From Streptomyces sp. A 4/2 (GTDB lineage: Bacteria > Actinomycetota > Actinomycetes > Streptomycetales > Streptomycetaceae), in NCBI RefSeq assembly GCF_940670765.1, contig NZ_CALNVW010000017.1, positions 268,770 through 332,769 of the forward strand: a stretch of DNA of 64,000 nt. Reading direction: 5' to 3'. How positions within the stretch are numbered: position 1 is the stretch's first letter; each line of letters begins with the position of its first letter. Below, piece by piece: positions 43,169-53,985 of this stretch. The translations under genes were made by a program, and so were the position numbers. The notes under the pieces were generated by a model. The model ran no database searches. It was given only the letters and a program-made list of their open reading frames with translations, and had not been told where the DNA came from.

Positions 43169-43262
43169 ACGGTTCTTGGCCGACTTGGGTGCGTTCGGAT
43201 CGCTGAAAGCCCGAGGCCACCTTGGTGTGACCGCCGCGGAACGGTGGGCGGCCAGGTCGGTC

Positions 43263-43658
43263 TCAGTCGTCCTCGGCCGTACCGGAGGAGAGGAGTCCGC
43301 AGTTGTCGAAGTTCATGCACCCGCAGGCCAGGCAGTCGGCGACCGCGTTCCGCAGAGCCTGGGTGTCCTCGATGAACTGGTCCAGCTCGGGGATCTTGCG
43401 TTCGGCGAGAGCACGCCATTGCCGGGTGGCACCACGGTCCGCGGCGCTGTCCAGCAGCCGGCGGATCTCGGACAGGGTGAAACCGGCTCGCTGCGCCATT
43501 TTGATCAGCGCGATCCGGCGCACGGTGCCGACCGGATAGACGCGTCGGCCCCCGACCCGCTCGGCGGGCGTCAGCAGGCCGACGCTCTCGTAGTAGCGCA
43601 AAGCCGAGGGCTGCATCCTGACCCGCCGTGCGAGGTCCCCGATGCCCAGCTTCCGCAC
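43263..43658 (-). CDS. SoxR-like MerR-family regulator with C-terminal cysteine cluster
   Basis: 131 residues from GTG 43658 (AGGGGG upstream; the longer frame to 43745 runs into the neighbouring gene). The MerR HTH reads IGDLARRVRMQPSALRYYESVGLL, followed by a dimer helix. The C-terminus has CLACGCMNFDNC, closely like the CxxCxC...C [2Fe-2S] ligand pattern of SoxR. It is therefore likely a redox-cycling drug sensor. It faces an MFS transporter gene across a 16-bp palindrome, and so probably activates that gene. Confidence 0.88.
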   Translation of the reverse strand: MRKLGIGDLARRVRMQPSALRYYESVGLLTPAERVGGRRVYPVGTVRRIALIKMAQRAGFTLSEIRRLLDSAADRGATRQWRALAERKIPELDQFIEDTQALRNAVADCLACGCMNFDNCGLLSSGTAEDD

Positions 43659-43673
43659 TGGTGCCCCCTTGAC

Positions 43674-43689
43674 TTCAAGCGCGCTTGAA
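43674..43689. promoter_or_regulatory. 16-bp palindrome TTCAAGCGCGCTTGAA, MerR/SoxR operator in the exporter promoter
   Basis: A perfect 16-bp palindrome starting inside a TTGACT -35 box (43670-43675). The spacer to the -10 region is long, as in MerR-activated promoters. It resembles SoxR boxes with CAAG and CTTG half-sites. Transcription to the right would start near the exporter's first codon. Confidence 0.75.
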
Positions 43690-43705
43690 CCACCAGTCTG
43701 ACGCG

Positions 43706-44965
43706 GTGACTCTCTCATCGGCAACGCGGCTGCTGCCACGGACATATCGGCCGCTGTTCACTCATCCTCCGTTCCGTCGGCTCCTCCCGGCCCTGGCGGC
43801 CTCCGACCTCGGTGACGGGATGAGCGTGGTCGCCGTGGCGTGGCTGGCCGTTCTGATCGCGCCTCCTGGCCGGTCCGGCCTGGTCGTCGGCGCTGCGGTC
43901 GCCGCGTACGCCCTTCCCGGGGCCGCTGGAGCGCTGCTCTTCGGCCGTTGGCTACGTCGACTCCCCGCCCAGCGGCTGCTGGCCGCGGACGCGTGGCTTC
44001 GCGCGGTACTTCTCGGCTGTGTGCCCGTGGCCTGGGCCACGGGGGTCCTGCACCCGGTGGTGTACCTCGTGCTCCTCGCCGGTTCGTCGGTGCTGCATGC
44101 CTGGGGAAGCGCGGGAAAGTACTCCCTGATCGCCCGGATACTTCCCCCGGATCAGCGGCTGCCCGCGAACGCGCTGGTCAGCTCGTGCACCTCCGCGTCC
44201 GTCATCATCGGACCCGCGCTCGCCGGATTCCTGGCGACAGCCGTCAGCCCGGCCTGGATCCTCGGCCTCGACGCCGTGTCCTTCACCGTCCTCGCCGTGC
44301 AGGTCGGCCGGCTGGGCAACGTGGCCGGGACGACAGCGACGGCTGCGCCCACCGGGTCCGGCCGATCGGCGGCCGGGCTGAACCTGCTGCGCGGGCAGCC
44401 GGAACTTCTGGGGATTCTCGCCCTGACGTGGTTCTTCAACTTCCTCTACGGACCGGTGGAGGTCGCACTCCCGTTGCACGTCACCGAAGACCTTCACTCC
44501 GGCGCGAGCCTCCTCGGGCTGTACTGGACGCTCTTCGGAGTGGGTGCCGTTCTCGGTGCCCTGTCTGCCGGCGCCCTGCGCAGATTCCCGCTCCGGCCGG
44601 TCACCCTGGGCATCGTCGCCGGTTGGGGCCTGACGCTGGTGCCGTTCGGCCTGGGTGTTCCGGCGGGTGTCTCACTCGTCTGCTTCGCTCTGGGCGGTGT
44701 GGTCTACGGACCCTTCACCGCACTGTCCTTCACCCTGTTCCAGGACCGCACCCCGGCAGCTCTGCTGACCACGGTCCTGGCTGTCCGAAGCGCCGCCCTT
44801 CTCACCGCCGCGCCGGTGGGCACCGCGTTGGGCGGCCCTCTCACCGCCGCCATGGGCCCCCGGACGGTGCTGGCCGTTTCGGGAATCGCCACCATGGTGC
44901 TGGCCGTCGCCGGCGCCGCAGCGCGCGTGCGGGGAAGACGGCGGCCAGCTCCGCGGCCGGTCTGA
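43706..44965 (+). CDS. MFS exporter divergent from the SoxR-like regulator
   Basis: About 419 residues with about twelve membrane segments, of the MFS drug-exporter class (VVAVAWLAVLIAPPGRSGLVV, LGLYWTLFGVGAVLGALSAG). GTG 43706 is chosen; there is no ribosome site and the promoter is immediately upstream, so the mRNA may be leaderless. An in-frame TTG at 43685 lies inside the operator and is unlikely. It probably removes a redox-active compound sensed by the neighbour; the compound is unknown. Confidence 0.88.
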   Translation: MTLSSATRLLPRTYRPLFTHPPFRRLLPALAASDLGDGMSVVAVAWLAVLIAPPGRSGLVVGAAVAAYALPGAAGALLFGRWLRRLPAQRLLAADAWLRAVLLGCVPVAWATGVLHPVVYLVLLAGSSVLHAWGSAGKYSLIARILPPDQRLPANALVSSCTSASVIIGPALAGFLATAVSPAWILGLDAVSFTVLAVQVGRLGNVAGTTATAAPTGSGRSAAGLNLLRGQPELLGILALTWFFNFLYGPVEVALPLHVTEDLHSGASLLGLYWTLFGVGAVLGALSAGALRRFPLRPVTLGIVAGWGLTLVPFGLGVPAGVSLVCFALGGVVYGPFTALSFTLFQDRTPAALLTTVLAVRSAALLTAAPVGTALGGPLTAAMGPRTVLAVSGIATMVLAVAGAAARVRGRRRPAPRPV

Positions 44966-45069
44966 CGGGTGGTGGTTCAGGCGGTTCACGCCGTCAGCGG
45001 GCCGAAATCAGTCAACTTCCCGGCAATTGGCCTTGGTCCGAAGCGTTTCCCCGCACCTACGGTCGGGGC

Positions 45070-45897
45070 ATGCGGATTCGAATCGTCGACGCCTTCACCG
45101 ATCACCCCTTCACCGGCAACCCGGCCGGGGTCCTGCTCCTCGGCTCCTTCCCGGACGACAGCTGGCTCCGACACGTGGCGGCGGAGGTGAACCTCTCCGA
45201 GACCGCCTTCGCCCACCCCCTGCCCGCCGGTGGCGAAGCCGACTGGGCGCTGCGCTGGTTCACCCCGGTCACCGAGGTCGACATGTGCGGTCATGCCACC
45301 CTGGCCACCGCGCATGTCCTGCACACCACAGGTGTCCTGAGCGGCACGGGCGCCGTGCCGGGCACGGTGCGCTTCGCGGCGCGCTGTGGTCTGCTCTCGG
45401 CGACGGCGCGGGAGGACGGCGCCATCACGCTGGACTTCCCCACCTCGCCGCTCACCCCTGAAGTGGTACCGGACGGCCTGGCCGAGGCGCTGGGTGCCCC
45501 GGTGGTCTCGGTCCGGGACACCGGACCGCACCTCGGGGATCTGCTCGTCGAGGTCGCCGACGAACAGACGGTCCGCTCCCTCTCGCCGGACCTCGCCGCG
45601 CTCGTGTCCCACTCCGAGCGGGGCATCATCACGACCGCCGCGGCCGAGGACCCCACCCGCGGATACGACTACGTCTCGCGCTGCTTCTTCCCCGGCGTCG
45701 GCATCGACGAGGATCCGGTGACCGGAAGCGCCCACACCGCGCTGGCCCCGTTCTGGTCTGCCAGGCTCGGGCGGAACGATCTCACCGGACTGCAGGCTTC
45801 GGCCCGCTCCGGCCTGGTACGCACCTCGGTACGCGGCGACCGCACCCTGCTCACCGGCGGTGCGGTGACCGTCATCGACGGCGAGCTGCTCGCCTGA
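45070..45897 (+). CDS. PhzF-family isomerase-like protein
   Basis: 275 residues from ATG 45070. The PhzF fold is clear: VDAFTDHPFTGNPAGVLLL, the catalytic Glu44 in NLSETAF, WFTPVTEVDMCGHATLATAH and DEDPVTGSAHTALAPFW. PhzF isomerises dihydro-3-hydroxyanthranilate in phenazine synthesis, but most homologues lie outside phenazine clusters and their substrates are unknown. No phenazine genes are near, so the pathway role is open. Confidence 0.9.
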   Translation: MRIRIVDAFTDHPFTGNPAGVLLLGSFPDDSWLRHVAAEVNLSETAFAHPLPAGGEADWALRWFTPVTEVDMCGHATLATAHVLHTTGVLSGTGAVPGTVRFAARCGLLSATAREDGAITLDFPTSPLTPEVVPDGLAEALGAPVVSVRDTGPHLGDLLVEVADEQTVRSLSPDLAALVSHSERGIITTAAAEDPTRGYDYVSRCFFPGVGIDEDPVTGSAHTALAPFWSARLGRNDLTGLQASARSGLVRTSVRGDRTLLTGGAVTVIDGELLA

Positions 45898-45926
45898 CCG
45901 GCAGCCGACGGGCCCATCGACAAGGA

Positions 45927-45955
45927 GGGGGCGCACGGCGGTGCCGTACGCCCCC
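45927..45955. terminator. Hairpin terminator between convergent PhzF and CPBP genes
   Basis: GGGGGCGCACGGC and GCCGTACGCCCCC pair over 13 bp with one mismatch and a 3-nt loop, between stop codons 45897 and 45971. Confidence 0.85.
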
Positions 45956-45970
45956 CGTAGCCCCCTGCGC

Positions 45971-46750
45971 TCACCCGGTGGGCAGCCACCCGACCTTGCC
46001 CGCGAGCAGCGCGTACCCGACGAAGGCCCCGATGTCGAGCAACGAGTGCGCCACGACCAGCGGCCCCACCCGCCCCCATCGCCGGTACAGCAGGACGAAC
46101 ACCACGCCCATCGCCATGTTCCCGAGGAAACCACCGACCCCTTGATAGAGGTGGTAGGAGCCGCGCAGCACCGCACTCGCCACCAGGGCGCCCATCGGAC
46201 TCCACCCGAACTGCCCCAGTCTGCGCAGCAAGTACCCGACGACGATGACTTCCTCCAGTACGGCGTTCTGCACCGCCGAGAGGATCAGCACCGGAATCTT
46301 CCACCACACATCGGGCAGCGATTCGGGCACCACCGTCAGATTGAACCCGGTCGCCCGCGCCCCCAGGTAGAACGCCAGCCCCAGGCTCCCGATGCCCGCC
46401 GCGACCAGCGCTCCACGGCCGAGGTCCGGCCAGGGTCTGCTCCGGTCGAAACCGATGGCCCGCAGGCCCGAACCCTCCCGCAGCAGCAGATGCACCACCA
46501 GGGCGACCGGCACCAGGGCCGTCGCGATGCCGAACAGCTGCCAGGCGAGATCGAGCCATGGTCGCCCCGGCGCGTAGGAGCCGTTGAGGTTGGCGGCCTG
46601 GTGCTTGAGTCCTCCCGGTTTCGTGAGTGCTCCGACAAAACTGATCAGCGCCGACACGCCACTCGCACCGAGCGAGAGTGCGAGCACGAGCACCGTTTCG
46701 GACCGCAAGAACCGCTGTGGCACTCCTCCTGTGGGAAGAGAATCAGCCAC
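45971..46750 (-). CDS. CPBP-family intramembrane glutamic protease
   Basis: 259 residues with about seven membrane segments. The family's active-site motifs are present: EEVIVVGYLLRRL (E-E-x3-R type), SYHLYQG and VVAHSLLD. GTG 46750 (MADSLPTGG) is chosen, with GGAGG eight bases upstream; the frame further upstream carries no membrane or family features. CPBP proteases (type II CAAX/Rce1-like) cut membrane proteins; in bacteria they are often linked to bacteriocin self-immunity or stress. Confidence 0.87.
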   Translation of the reverse strand: MADSLPTGGVPQRFLRSETVLVLALSLGASGVSALISFVGALTKPGGLKHQAANLNGSYAPGRPWLDLAWQLFGIATALVPVALVVHLLLREGSGLRAIGFDRSRPWPDLGRGALVAAGIGSLGLAFYLGARATGFNLTVVPESLPDVWWKIPVLILSAVQNAVLEEVIVVGYLLRRLGQFGWSPMGALVASAVLRGSYHLYQGVGGFLGNMAMGVVFVLLYRRWGRVGPLVVAHSLLDIGAFVGYALLAGKVGWLPTG

Positions 46751-47054
46751 CTGCACGCCCTCCGCCTGCACACCTGCCTCCAGTTGGCCAATCGCGCCTG
46801 TCCCCGGCACCCTGCCGCTAGGGTCTCGAAAGCAGATACGAAGATCGTGTGCGACAGGCCGGGGGCGGGCGCCAATTCGATGGCGCGCCCGTCTTCTGTT
46901 CACTCTTCATGAGAGGCGCACCACCGCATGGGACGTCACAGCTTGCCCGATGTACCTGTGACACCTGGAACCCGGCCCCCGTCCCGGCACACCGCATCGC
47001 CGCCGGCCCCGTAGCTGCGGTGACCGGCATCGGAGCCCCCCGTGCGCCGCCCCG
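46751..47054. other. Intergenic region, no gene supported
   Basis: About 300 bp between the CPBP gene and the 3' end of the glutamate-cysteine ligase-like gene. It should hold the CPBP promoter and the ligase terminator. Several short frames are open, but none has a ribosome site and protein-like text together. Confidence 0.5.
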
Positions 47055-48578
47055 TCACCTCAAGCGCGCGGAGGCGTGCGCCGGTATCCCGACCGGCCAG
47101 GAATGCACGGGGTCGCCCAGGGCCATCAGCTCGATGTAGCGCCGGGTGGTGGCTGCCAGGGCCGCCTCGCGTTCCAGTCCGGCCTCCCGCGCCCGGTGGT
47201 AGGTGTCGACCTGCCAGGAGGCGCCGTTCGTCCGCCGTCTGCACCGCCCCTCGATGACGCCGAGGTAGTGGTCGCGGTCGGCGGGCTCGATCCCCCACGC
47301 ATCGAGGCCCGCGGCGGCCAGCGGCAGCAGCTCGTCCCTGACGAGTTGCACGGCCGACAGCCGCGCCACGCCGCCCGCCCGCCCCTGCCGGGGCCATTCC
47401 AGCTCGGCCTCGATGCCGTACCGGCACGCGGCATCGAAATTGCGCGCGGCGGCTTCGAAGGGCAACCGCTTCCACACCGGTCGCGGTGCGTCGGCGAGCG
47501 CCCGCACCAGGCCGTAGTAGAAAGCCGTGTTGGCGATGACATCGGTGACGGTCGGCCCGGCGGGCAGCACCCTGTTCTCCACCCGCAGATGGGGTACGCC
47601 GTCGGTCACGTCGTAGACCGGCCGGTTCCAGCGGTAGACGGTGCCGTTGTGCAGTGCGAGTTCCCGCAGCCGCGGCACCCCGCCGTCGTCGAGCACCTGG
47701 AGCGGGTCCTCCTCGTCGCACAGCGGAAGCAGCGGCGGGAAGTATCTGAGGTTCTCCTCGAAGAGGTCGTACGCCGAGTCGACCCAGCGCTCACCGAACC
47801 AGGTACGGGGCCGCACGCCCTGGGTCCGGAACTCCGGGGGGCGGACATCGGTGGCCTGCAGGAAGAGCGGAGGTCTCGACTCCCGCCAGAGCTCCTTGCC
47901 GAACAGGAAGGGCGAGTTGGCGCCCAGCGCGACCTGCACCGGGGTGATGGCCTGCGCCGCGTTCCACACATCCGCGAAGCGCGCGGGGGTGACCTGGAGG
48001 TGCAACTGCACCGACGTACAGGCGGCTTCCGGGGCGATGGACCCGGAGGTGCAGGTCAGCCGCTCCACGCCCTCGATGTCGAGGGCGAAATCCTCACCGC
48101 GGGCGGCGCACATCTGATCGTTGAGGAGCATGTACCGGTCGGCGGACGAAAAGTTCGCCGGGACGAGATCCCGTCGGGCGAGCGTCGGCAGGATGCCGAT
48201 CATCACGATGCCCGCGTCGACTTCCGCGGCTTTTCTGTGGGCGTACCCGAGACCGGTGCGGAGCTCCTCGGCCAGCCGGTCGAAGACCCGCCCGCCAAGC
48301 CGGTGCGGGACAATGTTCACTTCCAGATTGAACATGCCGAGTTCCGTCTGGAAATCCCCGCTCGCGATTCGGTCGAGAACTTCCGCATTCATCATCCGCG
48401 GCATGCCGTCGGCGCCCGCGAGATTGAGTTCGATCTCCAGTCCCATGAGATTTTTCGGGCGATCGAACCTCTTCTCCTCCAACAGCCTCCCCAGTCCCTC
48501 CAGACACCGCTGGAGCTTCCTCCGGTACTGCTGGCGGCCGGACGGATCCACTCCGTCTGCCTCGACCTTTTCCCCCAT
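47055..48578 (-). CDS. Glutamate-cysteine ligase-family (GCS2-like) protein
   Basis: 507 residues. The N-terminal third has NLMGLEIELNLAG and FQTELGMFNLEVNIVPHRLG, typical of the GCS2 ATP-binding amide ligases, and the middle holds CTSVQLHLQVTP and GANSPFLFGKELW. Classical members make gamma-glutamylcysteine; in actinobacteria, relatives such as EgtA feed ergothioneine or make other gamma-glutamyl amides. The egt neighbours are absent here, so it should be treated as a ligase of unknown acceptor. ATG 48578 with GGGAGGGGC upstream. Confidence 0.87.
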   Translation of the reverse strand: MGEKVEADGVDPSGRQQYRRKLQRCLEGLGRLLEEKRFDRPKNLMGLEIELNLAGADGMPRMMNAEVLDRIASGDFQTELGMFNLEVNIVPHRLGGRVFDRLAEELRTGLGYAHRKAAEVDAGIVMIGILPTLARRDLVPANFSSADRYMLLNDQMCAARGEDFALDIEGVERLTCTSGSIAPEAACTSVQLHLQVTPARFADVWNAAQAITPVQVALGANSPFLFGKELWRESRPPLFLQATDVRPPEFRTQGVRPRTWFGERWVDSAYDLFEENLRYFPPLLPLCDEEDPLQVLDDGGVPRLRELALHNGTVYRWNRPVYDVTDGVPHLRVENRVLPAGPTVTDVIANTAFYYGLVRALADAPRPVWKRLPFEAAARNFDAACRYGIEAELEWPRQGRAGGVARLSAVQLVRDELLPLAAAGLDAWGIEPADRDHYLGVIEGRCRRRTNGASWQVDTYHRAREAGLEREAALAATTRRYIELMALGDPVHSWPVGIPAHASARLR

Positions 48579-49083
48579 CGAAGTGCCCCTCCCGGGTGGC
48601 CGGTCACGGCGGCAGCCGCGGCGTCACGGTCGATAATGCCCAGACTCAATGATCGGTAACTCCCCGCTCGGCGCCCAGGACGAGTAGGGTGGCCAGAAGT
48701 GTCGCGTGGCACATTCGCTCGGCATGACGCCTGAAGCAGTTACCGGCTCCGTGGAAGTGGTGAAAGACGCCGACGCGTTTCGGCCGACCACGCGCACAGA
48801 GAGCTTCGAGGCCGGAGACTTACACGCACAGCAAATCGGGATAATCTCCGCAGGAGAAAGACCGAATATCGACTTGTTCGCAATATTCGTGTCAGCTAGC
48901 CGAAACATGTTGTGAACACGTGTCGTATAAACTCCGCGAACGAGGCAGAGAGTTGGCGCCCCGGCCCCCGGAGAGTGCAACACCCTCCAAGCCCCACGGC
49001 CCCCCTCTGACCCCCGCATTGCTGACAGTGCCGTCCGCACCGCCCACGCACCACCGTGTCTCCGAAGCGAGAGGCAATCACTT
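48579..49083. other. AT-richer 505-bp intergenic region between divergent genes
   Basis: The stretch around 48830-48935 is notably AT-richer than its surroundings (ATCGACTTGTTCGCAATATTC; GTATAAACT) and likely holds promoters for the gene at 49084. A frame at 48706-48915 is open on the plus strand but has no ribosome site and no recognisable features, so I do not call it. No RNA gene was recognised. Confidence 0.5.
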
Positions 49084-49674
49084 ATGCCGCTGTATGTCCC
49101 CCCGGCTCCCGCGCCGGCCCTGCGCAGCGTCCTCGCGGCACTCGGTTCCCCCACTGCCGTCCGCGAGGCCCGTATGCCGGCCCTTCGCACCGCTCAGGGT
49201 CCACTGACCCCCGAACTGGCCCTGCCCGTCCACGTACTGGACCAGATCATGCCGAACGGTGGAGCCCCACGCACCCGGCTCACCGGCTGGCGCTTCCTGA
49301 TCCACAGCGGTGATCGTGCCGTCGCCGCGGCGGAGACCAAACTGACGGCGGACGGCTGGACCTTCTCGCACTTCTTCGAGGGTCCGTACATCTCCGCCAC
49401 CGGCAACGCGCTGCGTCAGGCCGAGGCGATGAACACCCCGTTCCAGCCCAGGCTGCTGTCCGTGCCCGAGCTCTACATGCTGACCCTGTGGCTGCACAGT
49501 GACACCGGCGCCGACGCCTCGGTCTCCGGCACCATGCCCGCCCCTTCGGATCTGCTGGTACCCCTCGCACCCGCACCGCCCGGGATCGCCGCGCACCGCC
49601 CGCACCGGGCGAGCGACCTGCTTCCGGTGATGACACTGCGGCTGTCTCCGCCGCTGCTGGGCTCTCCCGCCTGA
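49084..49674 (+). CDS. Conserved Streptomyces hypothetical protein
   Basis: 196 residues from ATG 49084, behind GAGAGGC. A Pro/Ala-rich N-terminus precedes a compact region (WRFLIHSGDRAVAAAETKL, FFEGPYISATGNALRQAEAM, VPELYMLTLWLHSDTG). There is no signal or membrane segment. I know of no function; the sequence style is typical of conserved streptomycete proteins. A strong terminator follows. Confidence 0.78.
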   Translation: MPLYVPPAPAPALRSVLAALGSPTAVREARMPALRTAQGPLTPELALPVHVLDQIMPNGGAPRTRLTGWRFLIHSGDRAVAAAETKLTADGWTFSHFFEGPYISATGNALRQAEAMNTPFQPRLLSVPELYMLTLWLHSDTGADASVSGTMPAPSDLLVPLAPAPPGIAAHRPHRASDLLPVMTLRLSPPLLGSPA

Positions 49675-49695
49675 CGCCGCCCGAGCCAGTCGGCC

Positions 49696-49727
49696 CGCCC
49701 CGTGACCGCCCGTCGGGTCACGGGGCG
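49696..49727 (+). terminator. Hairpin terminator after the 49084 gene
   Basis: CGCCCCGTGACC and GGTCACGGGGCG pair perfectly over 12 bp with an 8-nt loop, 22 bp after the stop codon. Confidence 0.9.
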
Positions 49728-49975
49728 ACTTGGTTCCTCCCCCATCCGGACTAGCCCGGTGCGGCCACCCCGAACCACCCGAGAAGTCAGCGGAGTTGGC
49801 CTGAACCGTCCGCACGGGTGATGCGTCCTCAAGCTGTAGCAAGTGCTGCCGCGAAATCCCTGCGGATCGACGCCCGTAGGGCAACACTGGGACCGATCGA
49901 CTGATACGGGGGGCGGCCATGAAATCCGCATCGAGCCGCAGGACACTCACCACAACGCAGCGAAAGAACGCATCC

Positions 49976-50179
49976 ATGTGCCAGCACCAGCCATCCTGCC
50001 CGTCAGCCACCTCCGCCGACCGTGAGGCCGCGATCCTCGTGGCGCACCACCCGGAGCAGGGCTGGAGTCTGTTGTGCAACGGCGTCCTCGTCTTCGAGGA
50101 CACCGGCGAACTGCTGCCGGACGGGCAGATCATCGCCCCGCACCGCCCACTGGGTGCGGGGCTGGCGACGGCCGCCTGA
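49976..50179 (+). CDS. DUF5999-like small protein
   Basis: 67 residues from ATG 49976: CQHQPSCPSATSADREAAIL, then HHPEQGWSLLCNGVLVFEDT and GQIIAPHRP. The short Cys/His start followed by an EQGWSLLCNGV core matches the DUF5999 family of small actinobacterial proteins, whose function is unknown. An in-frame start at 49919 would add 19 basic residues and is less likely. Confidence 0.8.
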   Translation: MCQHQPSCPSATSADREAAILVAHHPEQGWSLLCNGVLVFEDTGELLPDGQIIAPHRPLGAGLATAA

Positions 50180-50262
50180 GCTCCGGGGCGCGGCACGGTC
50201 CGCGCGGGGAGACCGAGCAGGCACGACTGTCAGAAGCGACGAAGCCACACCGGAGACGACGA

Positions 50263-50297
50263 AGGGCCGGCCCGGGAGACATCCCCGAACCGGCCCT
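50263..50297. terminator. Hairpin terminator between DUF5999 and gcvP
   Basis: AGGGCCGG at 50263-50270 pairs with CCGGCCCT at 50290-50297, just past the gcvP stop on the minus strand and after the convergent DUF5999 gene. Confidence 0.75.
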
Positions 50298-50309
50298 CAT
50301 GCATGTCCG

Positions 50310-53195
<2,886 letters not shown>

Positions 53196-53257
53196 GGCGG
53201 AGGCCTCCTGGTCGATACGACCTGCGAGGGGTACCACGGCACGGGTACCCGGACGGC

Positions 53258-53480
53258 CTCCCCCTCTGTCATCTCAACCTGAGAGTTTCGCCGGCAGTCG
53301 ATCGACGTGCCGACTTTCACCGTCGGTGAGGAAGGGATCCGGACGTGCCCGCCCGGCGCCCGCCCTGCTTTCCAGAGTGACCTCGTCCGTGCGGTACGTG
53401 TGCCTGAGAGATTCCGGGGAGGATTTGCTCCTTCGGCGCCTTCGGAAGAACTTCTCCGAAGGACTCTCCCGCGCGGGGTC
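53258..53480 (-). promoter_or_regulatory. Tandem glycine riboswitch upstream of gcvP
   Basis: On the minus strand the leader reads CGGGAGAGTCC, then GCCGAAGGAGCAAATCC and GGAATCTCTCAGGC, the signature of glycine aptamer 1. A second aptamer follows with CACCGACGGTGAAAGTCGGC and GCGAAACTCTCAGG. It ends about 60 bp before the gcvP start. Glycine riboswitches of this kind switch on glycine cleavage genes when glycine is abundant. The exact edges are approximate. Confidence 0.93.
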
Positions 53481-53613
53481 AGTAGCCAATGGCCAGCCTA
53501 CCAGCGAGATAGATCGCGCTGCGTTCGAGTGGCCGAAGCCCCGGATCTGCACTTCTGTAGGGGTGAGCACCTCCCCGGTGACCAGAGAGACGTTGCGATC
53601 AGTTGGAGGGACC

Positions 53614-53985
53614 GTGCAGACCGACATCGATCCGCGCAGCCTGATCGGCCGCAAGGCGTTCGACCGCAATGGCAACAAGATCGGCACGGTGGACGAGGTC
53701 TACCTCGACGACGCCACCGGGGTACCGGAGTGGGCCGCCGTACGCACCGGCCTCTTCAGCCGTGACGCCTTCGTCCCGCTGGAGCCGAGCGAAATGGTGC
53801 AGGAGACCCTTCGGGTGCCCTTCGACCGCGCCCTGATCAAGGACGCCCCGGACTTCGGCGTGGGCCGCCATCTCTCCCCGGAGCAGGAACTCCAGCTCTA
53901 CCACCACTACGGCCTGGACGTCTCGGCCCCCGCCGCGCCCCCTCCCCCGGACCGGGACTTCGGGCGGCTCGCGAGCGACGACTGA
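53614..53985 (+). CDS. PRC-barrel domain protein
   Basis: 123 residues from GTG 53614, behind TTGGAGGG. The PRC-barrel is LIGRKAFDRNGNKIGTVDEV, then GVPEWAAVRTGLFSRDAFVP; a short linker and the segment GRHLSPEQELQLYHHYGLDV follow, and a Pro/Ala-rich end. PRC-barrels occur in RNA-processing and photosynthetic proteins; single-domain actinobacterial copies have no known role. The last 79 bases overlap the convergent dinB gene. Confidence 0.88.
   Translation: MQTDIDPRSLIGRKAFDRNGNKIGTVDEVYLDDATGVPEWAAVRTGLFSRDAFVPLEPSEMVQETLRVPFDRALIKDAPDFGVGRHLSPEQELQLYHHYGLDVSAPAAPPPPDRDFGRLASDD

Noticed and set aside
45070..45897. Phenazine biosynthesis gene cluster suggested by PhzF
   Set aside because: No other phz gene is nearby and the family is very broad.
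48706..48915. A 69-codon plus-strand frame as a small gene
   Set aside because: No ribosome site, no conserved features, and it lies in an AT-richer promoter-like region.
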